From XYD12-FULL-36-8 sp964391015 (GTDB lineage: Bacteria > Bacteroidota > Ignavibacteria > Ignavibacteriales > Ignavibacteriaceae), in the NCBI GenBank assembly GCA_964391015.1, contig CAYMKU010000013.1, forward strand, positions 22,836 to 86,835: DNA of 64,000 nucleotides. Direction: 5' to 3'. Under the pieces are notes generated by a model that ran no database searches, was not told where the DNA came from, and saw nothing but the letters and a program-made list of their open reading frames with translations. This document shows positions 17,901 to 24,964 of the stretch, in pieces. The position numbers were made by a program, and so were the translations under genes. Each line of letters begins with the position of its first letter. The stretch's first letter is position 1.

Positions 17901-17942
17901 CATCAAACAAAGGGAGTAATATTTAAACCCGGAGAAACCTAA
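14919..17942 (+). CDS. Giant receiver/ATP-grasp protein (copy 2)
   Basis: 1,007 residues, full-length paralogue of the protein at 8076 with the same domain order: degenerate receiver (about 40-185), complete receiver (about 190-345; VIEDN acidic pair, acceptor Asp in VISDIDF, Ser in LLLSNN, Lys in FILKDS), a linker rich in basic residues (ARTEFWLAQRLRPRK), PPDK_N-type ATP-grasp (GGKARGLGF, AVRSSSLLEDS, LLQMRPL) and the conserved tail block RPYLLIGVGRWGS followed by SQGSHFFQNITSF. The His in SQGSHFF is conserved in both copies and could be a phosphoryl-transfer residue, but this is only a suggestion. Unlike copy 1 it has no histidine kinase gene attached. It is followed at 95 bp by a zinc-ribbon gene coupled to the third GDH. 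Confidence 0.75.
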   Translation: MKDQEITTTRFDEIRSSFDDLLVEHGYGNRFQGFQNLMRLRIRDVLLVSSLYDLYLFEEDGRLYELIRNEYQELNLSHSPELTRVSSGTDAINLAKDEKRFDLIITTLHIEDMHALQFAKLVKESGLNIPVVLLAHDNKELNNLILNYDTSVFDKIFVWQGDFRIIIGIIKYLEDRLNVDHDTRMVGVQSIIVIEDNVRYYSSFLPIIYTEILKQSQRLISEGINLTHKFLRMRARPKILLCSTFEEAWYYFENYKEFLLGVISDIDFPRNGVQDPQAGIRFAEEVKNEHSDVPILLLSNNANNEDLAQNTSASFILKDSPSLLIELRQFMNQYFSFGDFIFRTGNGMEVGRANDLRSLEEQLKIVPEESIIFHASRNHFSNWLKARTEFWLAQRLRPRKVSDYPSIDELRKDLIFSLRNYRHMRQRGIITDFSKETFDPRSSFARIGGGSLGGKARGLGFVNTLINNYNVRNQFSGVKVFVPSAVVLGTDVFDQFVDDNNLRKFALNCNDDEEITKRFLEAEKFPEDILGELAAFLDIIHEPLAVRSSSLLEDSQYHPFAGVYETYMLPNNQTNPLIRLNDLLNTIKRVYASTFYQGAKDYIRITSYRLEEEKMAVIIQKMIGTSHEGRFYPDVSGVARSYNFYPLPPQKPNDGVVSAALGLGKTVVDGGNTVRFCPKYPTDLIHFYSAKEALSNSQHDFYALDLTGKSDFGYVTHDLLQKSFSLDVAEKDGTLHYVGSVYSADNDRITDGLSRPGARVVTFGPILRGKLFPLAEIVDLLLDMGTWGMGTPVEIEFAVTMSFKPEVPKDFGLLQMRPLVVSRESEELNVENIDPKKLICHSSQVLGNGVLTGIHDVVIVDYHLFDRAKSRDVAKEVSSFNNFLVNENRPYLLIGVGRWGSLDPWLGIPVNWEQIAGAKAIIETGFKEMSVEPSQGSHFFQNITSFMVGYFCVNEHKYQGFVDWDWLLSQPPVESKIFTKLLRFEKPIHIKMNGHQTKGVIFKPGET

Positions 17943-18037
17943 CACAATCTATTCTGAAGAAATACTAATTAAAAACAAAAGGAATCTGAGATATTATTTC
18001 TTTAATTTGAAGTGTAAACATTTTAGTTTAAATAGAA

Positions 18038-18241
18038 ATGCCTAAGGAACAGAAACAATCTGAAATTTTCGATTCATGCCCACATTGTGGACATAAACTT
18101 AGCCCATGGCAACAAGTTTTACTTAGTGTTGACAGAGCTTTAACGTGCAAAAACTGCTGGTACAGAATTATTCTTAATCCTCCGGTAAAAAGTGAGAACG
18201 AAGAAAAAAACAAAGAAGATAAATCAAAGTTTGAGGAATGA
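18038..18241 (+). CDS. Small CxxC-CxxC zinc-ribbon protein
   Basis: 67 residues containing CPHC at 14-17 and CKNC at 37-40, a probable zinc ribbon, followed by a Glu/Lys-rich tail (SENEEKNKEDKSKFEE). No known family name can be assigned. Its stop codon overlaps the start of the third GDH (ATGA at 18238-18241), so the two are translationally coupled. A role as an accessory or regulator of that GDH is possible but unsupported beyond position. Confidence 0.75.
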   Translation: MPKEQKQSEIFDSCPHCGHKLSPWQQVLLSVDRALTCKNCWYRIILNPPVKSENEEKNKEDKSKFEE

Positions 18242-19491
18242 AGATGCAATCATATAACTCTTTCAAGGTTGCACAACAACAAATTATTGATGCAGCAAAG
18301 CTTTTAAACTTAGACGAAGCCACAATAAAACTTTTAAGCTCACCTCAAAAGGAGTTCAATTTCACTCTGCATGTAAAAATGGATTCTGGAAAAACGGAAA
18401 TATTCCAGGGATACAGAATTCAGTACAATTATGCGCGAGGTCCAGCAAAGGGAGGAGTAAGATTTCACCCTGATGAAACAGTTGATACAATCCGAGCATT
18501 AGCCTGCTGGATGACTTGGAAAACCGCGGTTGTTGATCTCCCACTAGGCGGTGCTAAGGGTGGTGTTTGCTGTGACCCGAAAAATTTATCTGAACGCGAA
18601 TTGGAAAATATCTCACGAGAATATGTTCGGGCTATTGCATATTCTATCGGTGTTGATAAAGACGTACCTGCTCCAGATGTCTATACAAATCCCCAAACCA
18701 TGGCTTGGATGATGGATGAATATGAAACGATTATTAATCAACATCACCCAGGTGCATTTACAGATAAACCAACTCAAATCGGTGGAACAGAAGGAAGAAG
18801 AGACGCAACCGGAAGAGGCGGGGTTATTACGGTTCGAGAAGCTTGTAAAAAACATGGTGTTGATCCAACCGGAAAATTTGCGATTCAAGGATTTGGAAAC
18901 GCTGGACAAAGAGCGGCATTACTTCATCAGGAAATTTTGGGCGGGGGAAAATTAATTGCTGTGAGTGACTCACGGGGTGCGATTTTCAACAAGAAAGGAT
19001 TCGATACAAAAGAATTAGTTCAATATAAATTGAAGAATGGAACTATTGCTAATTACCCCGGCGCACAAAAAATTCCGCACGAATCGCTTCTTGAACTTGA
19101 TGTGAATATTCTTTATCCCGCTGCATTGGAAAATGCTATACATGAAGGAAATGCAAAAAACATAAAAGCAAAAATAGTTTGTGAGTTGGCAAATGGACCG
19201 ACAACACCATCTGCAGATATTATACTAAGCAAAAGGGGAATTCATGTAATCCCGGATATTCTTGCAAGTGCAGGCGGAGTTACCGTTTCTTATTTAGAAA
19301 TGGTTCAAGACAGATACTCTTTTTTCTGGGATGAGAATACTATTCATAAACTTGTTGATGAAAAACTTACCAAAGCTTATCACAGAGTAGATGAAGCAGT
19401 AAGAGAGAAGAAAGTTCATCCACGTTTGGGTGCAATGGTTGTTGGTGTTGCCAGAGTGGCCGAGGCATGCAAGCTTAGAGGATGGGTATAA
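18238..19491 (+). CDS. Glu/Leu/Phe/Val-family dehydrogenase, glutamate dehydrogenase type (copy 3)
   Basis: 417 residues, a different GDH subfamily from the two above: shorter, like the Bacillus RocG/GudB and thermococcal enzymes. Substrate domain motifs include GGVRFHPD, PLGGAKGG with the catalytic Lys, and KDVPAPDVYT with the catalytic Asp. The coenzyme domain has QGFGNAG and AVSDSRG; the latter resembles archaeal GDHs with NADP or dual preference, so coenzyme use is uncertain. The C-terminal part (SAGGVTVSYLE) is typical. Start ATG at 18238 overlaps the zinc-ribbon stop; a second ATG six bases on is also possible. Immediately after its stop lies a decayed piece of a third giant receiver/ATP-grasp gene, so this GDH too was once followed by such a protein. 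Confidence 0.93.
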   Translation: MKMQSYNSFKVAQQQIIDAAKLLNLDEATIKLLSSPQKEFNFTLHVKMDSGKTEIFQGYRIQYNYARGPAKGGVRFHPDETVDTIRALACWMTWKTAVVDLPLGGAKGGVCCDPKNLSERELENISREYVRAIAYSIGVDKDVPAPDVYTNPQTMAWMMDEYETIINQHHPGAFTDKPTQIGGTEGRRDATGRGGVITVREACKKHGVDPTGKFAIQGFGNAGQRAALLHQEILGGGKLIAVSDSRGAIFNKKGFDTKELVQYKLKNGTIANYPGAQKIPHESLLELDVNILYPAALENAIHEGNAKNIKAKIVCELANGPTTPSADIILSKRGIHVIPDILASAGGVTVSYLEMVQDRYSFFWDENTIHKLVDEKLTKAYHRVDEAVREKKVHPRLGAMVVGVARVAEACKLRGWV

Positions 19492-19502
19492 AAAAATGAC
19501 TC

Positions 19503-19671
19503 ATCTTAACTTCATTTTGCATTGGATATTTTACAGTTAACCTTTCCACAAATGCAGATTTTATAGAATGAGAGTGGCTTTCATCAAGAATTTAAGATCT
19601 GATGAACCATTGTTAAGATAAGCGGACGCAAGAAAAAGGGTATTCTTATTAAATCAGGCATTGTTAAATAA
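19503..19671 (+). pseudogene. Decayed 3' end of a third giant receiver/ATP-grasp gene
   Basis: Twelve bases after the third GDH, translation of one frame gives LTSFCIGYFTVN then FIE-stop-EWLSS, matching ITSFRVGYFTVN and FIDWDWLSS of the protein at 8076; TGG has become TGA. After a deletion and frame changes, KNLRSDEP matches KHLKFDQP, and IVKISGRKKKGILIKSGIVK (ending at TAA 19669-19671) matches that protein's last 20 residues at about 14 positions, with the same stop point. Only the last 55 or so codons remain, with at least one nonsense change, one deletion and one frameshift. The N-terminal 940 residues are missing, evidently removed when the zinc-ribbon/GDH3 segment arrived or by deletion. 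Confidence 0.8.
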
Positions 19672-19724
19672 AGTATTTCAACTGACAACTTATTGAAATC
19701 ATAAATCTATTTTGCAAATAATAA

Positions 19725-20300
19725 ATGCTTCCCTGTTTATTTCGAAATGCTTTTTTAGTCTGTCTTCTCTTTGGAGAATTATTTGCACAAAATGATTCTT
19801 TGAATCTACACTTAACCGCAACCACTTTTACAAGACATAGAATTTTCTTTGGGTATTCACATTTGCTACCGGATTATCCTAATGAAAAAACTCGCGCTTT
19901 ATTTTTTAACTATAACTATAGATCAAGTCCGCTTAATAAATTTACGAATGCAATCAAATTAGGATCAGCCATTGAGTATGGGATAAATATTGTTTATTTA
20001 AACGAATGGGAGGGAACGTGGGAATATTCAAGTTTATTACTTCCTTATGTAAAATATACGCCCGAACTTTATCTGGGAAAGAATGTTTTCCTTTCTGGCA
20101 GTATTGGGCTGGCTGTAGCTTTAATATATGGTTTTTATATTCCAATAGTCCCCATTCCGTTCGCGGGGCTAAACAGCATTTATCTCATTGACTTATCTAA
20201 TGAAATATCGCTTGAGTTTGAAGGTGGTTTTCATACCTTTTATGGACCTGAGAAAGCTCCTTTTCTTTTTTATTTTAATGTTGGAGTTTCTCATAATTAA
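19725..20300 (+). CDS. Hypothetical exported protein, possibly outer-membrane beta-barrel
   Basis: 191 residues with an N-terminal signal peptide (LVCLLFGELFAQ) followed by alternating hydrophobic/aromatic strands with frequent Gly and Tyr (YSHLLPDYPNEKT, YVKYTPELYLGK, GGFHTFYG). This is the look of a small outer-membrane beta-barrel, though no family is recognised. It lies 53 bp after the giant-gene remnant and 117 bp before the GH5 gene. It could be co-transcribed with the latter; nothing else links them. Confidence 0.6.
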   Translation: MLPCLFRNAFLVCLLFGELFAQNDSLNLHLTATTFTRHRIFFGYSHLLPDYPNEKTRALFFNYNYRSSPLNKFTNAIKLGSAIEYGINIVYLNEWEGTWEYSSLLLPYVKYTPELYLGKNVFLSGSIGLAVALIYGFYIPIVPIPFAGLNSIYLIDLSNEISLEFEGGFHTFYGPEKAPFLFYFNVGVSHN

Positions 20301-20417
20301 TTACAGATGGTCACTACTAAAAAAAATGGCTGTAATATTTGCGAAAGTAGTTTTGATACTACAAACTGAAATAATAAATTTTTTTGATTTTAAAAGCTTT
20401 TCATAGCTGTTTACTTA

Positions 20418-21872
20418 GTGAAAATAGTTCTTAATTGTTTGATTATTACTTTAATGGCAGCCATAACTATAATTCCTCAAAGTCGATTCGTAGGCACACG
20501 TGATTCCAAGTTCATTTTTAATGGCAAGGATTTTCGATTTTTCGGATTCAATGCATATTATCTTCAAACAAATGCTGCCGATCCAAATCGAAGATATATA
20601 ATTGATGATGTCTTTTCATTTGCTAAGAATTCGGGGTTCAAAGTAATTCGAACCTGGGCTTTTAATAACAATTCTGATAGTGTTTATCCTGGTGTGATTT
20701 CTTTAAGACCAAAAGAATTGCTAGAGCAAGGACTTGTTGGGTTGGATTATGTTTTAGCAAAAGCAAGAGAGTATGATTTGTTACTTATCCTTACCTTAGC
20801 AAATAATTTCCCCGATTACGGCGGTATTAATCAATATATTCGCTGGGCAAATAAATATCTCTCTTCTCCATCGGGTCAATTCTCTCACAATCATTTTTTC
20901 AGTGAAGATTCAATCCTTAGCTGGTACAAATTTTATATCAGTAGCATTCTTAACCGCATCAATACTTTCAGTGGAGTCTTATACAAAGATGATCCTACAA
21001 TTTTTTCATTTGAACTAATAAATGAAGGATTAAATCCCGGATTTTCTTATGGGCATATTAAAAACTGGTATGAAAAAACCTCAGAATATTTTAAAAGTAT
21101 TGACACAAATCATCCAATCACAACTGGAGAAATTGGGTATGATGTTGATGCATCAAGATATTCCAATCTCGATCTCTTTTACAACGGCGCTGCTTTTCTA
21201 TTTAATGGTTCAACCGGCACTAGTTTTATTGTAAATTCTGCTTTACCAAATATTGATTACGCTTCCACCCATTGTTATCCAGAAGCATGGAATATGAACA
21301 CCAAAGCTGGAATTACTTGGATAAAAGATCATGCTGGAATAAGTGCACAGCTGAATAAGCCGATTATTATAGGTGAATTTGGTGTTAAGCAAAATAAGAT
21401 CGCTATTTATGAAGATTGGCTAAAAGAAATTAAAAAATCCATATCAAAATCAGCTATTGTCTGGCATTATGTTCATAACGATGTAATGAATAATGACGGG
21501 TATGGCTTTAATGAATTCAATTCACCTGAATTGATTAAGCTTTTCGAAGATTTTGCAAAAGACATCGCCAAAGATACCTCCGAAATGTTTGCAGGGATTC
21601 TCAACGAAATAGAGTTGTATCAAAATTTTCCCAATCCATTTAACCCAGTTACAACAATACGATACAACTTACCAAAAGATGATTTCGTTTCACTAGATTT
21701 GTTTAACGGTCTCGGTGAGCACGTTACGGAAATTGAGAAAGGGTTTAAACAACAAGGAGTACACGAATTGACACTTTCATTCAATAACAATTTATTAGCA
21801 AGCGGAATTTATATTTATACTTTGAAGTCATCTGATAAAATAATTTCGAAGAAGCTTATTTTCTTAAAGTAA
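20418..21872 (+). CDS. Secreted GH5-family glycoside hydrolase (mannanase/cellulase-like) with T9SS domain
   Basis: 484 residues: signal peptide (about 1-20), GH5-type (beta/alpha)8 barrel to about residue 390, and a T9SS type A sorting domain (NFPNPFNPVTT near 405 to the end). The start VGTRDSKFIFNGKDFRFFGFNAYY is typical of endo-beta-mannanases. Acid/base Glu203 lies in ELINEG (the family usually has NEP), nucleophile Glu320 in IIGEFG, and a conserved His in STHCYPE. It should cut beta-linked mannan or a related glucan outside the cell. The start is GTG at 20418. The gene is convergent with the aldo/keto reductase, 7 bp apart, with no clear terminator between them. Confidence 0.85.
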   Translation: MKIVLNCLIITLMAAITIIPQSRFVGTRDSKFIFNGKDFRFFGFNAYYLQTNAADPNRRYIIDDVFSFAKNSGFKVIRTWAFNNNSDSVYPGVISLRPKELLEQGLVGLDYVLAKAREYDLLLILTLANNFPDYGGINQYIRWANKYLSSPSGQFSHNHFFSEDSILSWYKFYISSILNRINTFSGVLYKDDPTIFSFELINEGLNPGFSYGHIKNWYEKTSEYFKSIDTNHPITTGEIGYDVDASRYSNLDLFYNGAAFLFNGSTGTSFIVNSALPNIDYASTHCYPEAWNMNTKAGITWIKDHAGISAQLNKPIIIGEFGVKQNKIAIYEDWLKEIKKSISKSAIVWHYVHNDVMNNDGYGFNEFNSPELIKLFEDFAKDIAKDTSEMFAGILNEIELYQNFPNPFNPVTTIRYNLPKDDFVSLDLFNGLGEHVTEIEKGFKQQGVHELTLSFNNNLLASGIYIYTLKSSDKIISKKLIFLK

Positions 21873-21879
21873 ATATTTC

Positions 21880-22758
21880 TTAAATCTGTCCAATCCAGTT
21901 ATTATCATTATCCTTAAATGATTTCCTTACATGAGAATAGACTTCGTGAGGCAGTTCCCCTTCCTCAAGCAACTGAACATTATTTTTCAGATGTTCAATG
22001 GAAGATGTCCCGATTATTATTGAACTTACACCTTCCGTAAATGCAGAGAACCTTATCGCCGCATCGAGCCAAGCAATATCAAGATGTAGCTTCATCTTTT
22101 TCATTCTTTTCCAATATTCCTCACAATAATCATCATGGGGTTGTTCAGTAAACCTCCACGGTACATTAGCTATTGGGCGTTTAGCAATAACTCCTATGTT
22201 CTTTTTCTTGGTTAGAGGCAGAATTTTATCAATGCTTCTTTGATCGAAAAGGTTTACAGAGAACTGCAAACTCCCAAATTTCTCCGTGGAAACTGCAAAT
22301 TCCAAAGCTTCATTCTCTCCTGAATAAGCAGCAACTCTAATCTTTCCATCTATTAGTGCTTTTTCTAATGCTTCAATTACACCGCGTTTTTGTAAGATTT
22401 CAAGCGAACAAGAATGAAGATGAACAATATCAATATAGTCCGTTCTTAACTTGATTAGTGCCTCATCAATTCCTTTGACGACGGAATCATAAGTCCAGTC
22501 AGCAACACCAGAAATCCCATAGCCAACTTTTGTCGAAATTATAATTTCTTTTCTCCGGTGTGATAAATAATTTCCAATCCTCTCTTCCGATTGGCCGTAG
22601 GCACGCGCAGTATCAAATAAATTTATTCCAAGATCAACAATTGAGTTGAGTAGAGTAGATATTTCTTTTTCAGTAAAGTTATTCTCGCCAGTATGTCCGG
22701 CTCCAAAACCTATAATAGAAACATCAAATCCGCTTTTTCCGAAAGGTCTCATTTTCAT
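21880..22758 (-). CDS. Aldo/keto reductase
   Basis: An NADPH-dependent (beta/alpha)8 oxidoreductase of the short bacterial type. The catalytic tetrad is visible: Asp and Tyr in LFDTARAYGQSE, Lys in ISTKVG and His in DIVHLHS. The C-terminal SIIIGTSSIEHL segment forms the usual phosphate-binding site. I choose the ATG ending at 22758 because a good ribosome site (AGGGA, 7-8 bases upstream) precedes it and the protein then starts directly with the barrel (MKMRPFGKSG); the frame remains open to an ATG at 22800. Substrate unknown. The gene stands alone, convergent with the GH5 gene. Confidence 0.9.
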   Translation of the reverse strand: MKMRPFGKSGFDVSIIGFGAGHTGENNFTEKEISTLLNSIVDLGINLFDTARAYGQSEERIGNYLSHRRKEIIISTKVGYGISGVADWTYDSVVKGIDEALIKLRTDYIDIVHLHSCSLEILQKRGVIEALEKALIDGKIRVAAYSGENEALEFAVSTEKFGSLQFSVNLFDQRSIDKILPLTKKKNIGVIAKRPIANVPWRFTEQPHDDYCEEYWKRMKKMKLHLDIAWLDAAIRFSAFTEGVSSIIIGTSSIEHLKNNVQLLEEGELPHEVYSHVRKSFKDNDNNWIGQI

Positions 22759-23058
22759 AGTATTATCCCTTAAATCAAGCGATGCTCTTTTGCCACACAA
22801 TTAATTTCAACTAGCAAAGGATGTATATAAATATTTAAACATTTCACTTAAAAACCTATACATCTATTTCTTCAATAAATAAGTTTTTTTATTAGAATAT
22901 TTTTTTTGAATCTTAAAGTGAAATAGAGATTAAAGCCAATGTCTTATTTTGTTGCAAGATTTTTTTCCGAAACTTCACTTTCCTATGTGAAATAAACTTT
23001 TTTTGATGGCACATGAGTTGTCTATTTTGAGAAAATAAGTACTAATGATTAATAAAAC

Positions 23059-23337
23059 ATGAGAAAGATTATGGCACCTATAATAAATTCGATGGATAAA
23101 AGAATTGCAGTTTCAAATAACAAAAATAAGCCGCAACAGATTATAATAAAGTCAGTGTTTGCAGGTGTCATTGGATATTGGATCTTCTTATCAACTCTCA
23201 TTACAACTTATTGGTTCACTTACAAACTGTTTAGTCTAGACTCAGCAAGAATAAGCAATACAGATTTTATTATTTCTTCTGTAGGATTTGTTACTTTGTT
23301 TGCCGCTTATTTTATCATAGGAAGAAAACAAAACTAA
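23059..23337 (+). CDS. Small two-helix membrane protein (trio member 1)
   Basis: 92 residues: a polar 30-residue head, then two hydrophobic segments (about 36-57 and 68-88) ending in a short basic tail (GRKQN). It shares a layout with the next protein: Ser-x3-Gly-x2-Gly/Tyr at the start of helix 1, an Asp-containing linker, and SVGF at the start of helix 2, suggesting they are paralogues. No family is recognised. The start could also be the second Met at residue 5. It opens a likely three-gene operon (gaps 34 and 57 bp). Confidence 0.6.
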   Translation: MRKIMAPIINSMDKRIAVSNNKNKPQQIIIKSVFAGVIGYWIFLSTLITTYWFTYKLFSLDSARISNTDFIISSVGFVTLFAAYFIIGRKQN

Positions 23338-23371
23338 TTTTTGCGCTTAACCAGGGAGATAATAGAAATAC

Positions 23372-23650
23372 ATGAGCGAATTTATGAATTCAATTCCAAG
23401 TACAAATGACGAGAATATTGAAGGAAACAAGTCTCAATTTTTATTCGGATTGACGAAATACATTTTACGTCCTGTAAAATCTGGATTATATGGGTTCACA
23501 TTGGTATTTGTTGTGATATTATTTGTAAAGGTTTTGTCATTCACGCTCGGGATCAATACGGTATTTTATCTTGATCTTATGGATGTTCTACTTGCGTCAG
23601 TAGGCTTCTTTTTTATGCTTCTTATTCACATCCTAAAAGGTTTTCATTAA
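23372..23650 (+). CDS. Small two-helix membrane protein (trio member 2)
   Basis: 92 residues with a polar head of about 25 residues and two hydrophobic segments (about 40-60 and 70-88). The pattern KSGLYGF ... DVLLASVGFFF parallels KSVFAGVIGY ... DFIISSVGFVT in the preceding protein, so the pair probably arose by duplication. A ribosome site (AGGGAG) lies 13 bases before the ATG. Function unknown. Confidence 0.65.
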   Translation: MSEFMNSIPSTNDENIEGNKSQFLFGLTKYILRPVKSGLYGFTLVFVVILFVKVLSFTLGINTVFYLDLMDVLLASVGFFFMLLIHILKGFH

Positions 23651-23707
23651 AATTTAATAGCTTAACATTACATTTATCTGATCACACATCAATTTAAAAG
23701 AATTAAA

Positions 23708-23983
23708 ATGAACTTAATGGCTGCGCTAATAATATTCGTTCTATTTTGGTGGGCTTTATTAGTAACTATTTTTTGTTATCAACTTCATAAGGAAAATGAA
23801 GATTTTGCAAAAAGACTTGGGAGAAGAACATTTGAGCAGAAAAAAGCAAAATATGAATTGAAGATTCAGAATCGAGACTCCTTTTTTCTTCCGGATATTT
23901 CTAAACCGTTACAACATCAGTATAATCGCATAAGCATAATTAAATTCTGGCGATTATTACCTCTTAAAATAAACTTTAAATAG
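23708..23983 (+). CDS. Small single-helix membrane protein (trio member 3)
   Basis: 91 residues with one N-terminal membrane helix (about 5-24, rich in Phe and Trp) and a basic, soluble C-terminal part (RLGRRTFEQKKAKYELK). It is not obviously related to the two proteins before it. It is probably co-transcribed with them, 57 bp downstream of the second. No function can be proposed. Confidence 0.55.
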   Translation: MNLMAALIIFVLFWWALLVTIFCYQLHKENEDFAKRLGRRTFEQKKAKYELKIQNRDSFFLPDISKPLQHQYNRISIIKFWRLLPLKINFK

Positions 23984-24004
23984 GTTCCCTGCCCAATTTT
24001 AAAT

Positions 24005-24364
24005 TCATTTTTCTAAAAAAAGTTTTAGGGCATAGAAAAGTAAAAACACTCCAAAAAATTTTTTTATAATAGCCTCTGGCAAATTCACAACTATTTTTGA
24101 AGATATATAGCTCCCAACGATAAAAGTTACACACATTATAGCGGCAGCTTTAATATTTACAAAACCAGCTTTATGATAATTAATAACAGCAAGTAAGCCA
24201 ATCGGTGGTAGAAGTAAACCAAGAGACGTTCCTTGAGCATTTTGCTGCGAGTAGCCCAAAAAATAAACTAGTGCTGGAATTATAATTATTCCTCCCCCAA
24301 TTCCAAGTAATCCACTTACTATTCCGGCAAGAAGACCGATTAAAAGTAGAATCCCATATTCCAT
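24005..24364 (-). CDS. TSUP (TauE/SafE) family membrane transporter, single-repeat form
   Basis: 119 residues with about four hydrophobic helices. The N-terminal signature GLLAGIVSGLLGIGGGIIIIPAL is split here as GLLAGIVSG and LLGIGGGIIIIPAL, diagnostic of this family, which moves sulfite, organosulfonates or similar anions. Full-length members have two such repeats (about 250 residues); single-repeat members of about 120 residues are common and are thought to pair. Nothing suggests truncation: start and stop are clean. It is convergent with the small membrane trio. Substrate unknown. Confidence 0.85.
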   Translation of the reverse strand: MEYGILLLIGLLAGIVSGLLGIGGGIIIIPALVYFLGYSQQNAQGTSLGLLLPPIGLLAVINYHKAGFVNIKAAAIMCVTFIVGSYISSKIVVNLPEAIIKKFFGVFLLFYALKLFLEK

Positions 24365-24964
24365 TAATAAATATCCTTCCTGAAAATTTTTAATATAAAC
24401 TTAACTATATTATATTAAAAATATAACCAACATATAAAATTTCGATTTATGAATAAAACCCATCAAATAAGTTCCTTCGGTAATTCAAACTTATGAGAAA
24501 CAAAACTTATATACAGCTCTAGCTTACAATTGTCCGCTCAACTTTCAGAAGATTAGGAAATCTATCCCTAGCACTAGATTCCCATGAAACTTGTCTTAAC
24601 TTCATCAATTGCAAATAATACTGCTATCAGGTAAAATCATGGATACCAAGATATTATTTTTAATCTATTAGGGGTAACCAGAGGATTAAATTGGCACAAA
24701 AATTGGTGATATATCGTAGGTTTTAATTTATTTCCTGGCACACTTGTAAAGAGAGCTAAATTAGCGAGGGGAAGAGGGGAGTTCTCCTCGTAATTTTTAG
24801 CCCCCGCGTTCTATACTCATCGGTACAATTATATGTTTGTTTAGTAAGATATTAAATCAAATCTTGAGTCAGGCTCGAGAAAACTTAAATGAGCGAGATT
24901 TATTTTCATCCATTTTGTCGATTCTTCTACTTGGTTTATTTTTCATATCAAAAAAAATTTTTAT
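24365..24964. other. 600-bp gene-free region
   Basis: The stretch between the TSUP gene and the DUF1611 gene is rich in stop codons in all frames. The only longer frames overlap the start of the DUF1611 gene and look like shadows. Its one clear structure is the hairpin at 24755-24801. It presumably holds promoters for the two divergent genes and perhaps a small RNA. Confidence 0.4.
24755..24801. other. Long imperfect hairpin, GC-rich island
   Basis: GCTAAATTAGCGAGG (24755-24769) pairs with CCTCGTAATTTTTAGC (24786-24801) apart from a bulged G and two extra bases, enclosing a purine-rich loop (GGAAGAGGGGAGTTCT). The neighbouring 24801-24809 is C/G-rich in an otherwise AT-rich region. There is no T run after it, so a structured RNA leader or small RNA is as likely as a terminator. 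It ends 163 bases before the DUF1611 start. Confidence 0.4.

Noticed and set aside
8076..17942. Annotating the two giant proteins as phosphoenolpyruvate synthase
   Set aside because: Only the ATP-grasp part is present; the phospho-His swivel and PEP-binding barrel needed for that reaction are missing.
24005..24364. TSUP gene as a truncated pseudogene
   Set aside because: Single-repeat members of about 120 residues are a regular form of this family and the frame has clean ends.
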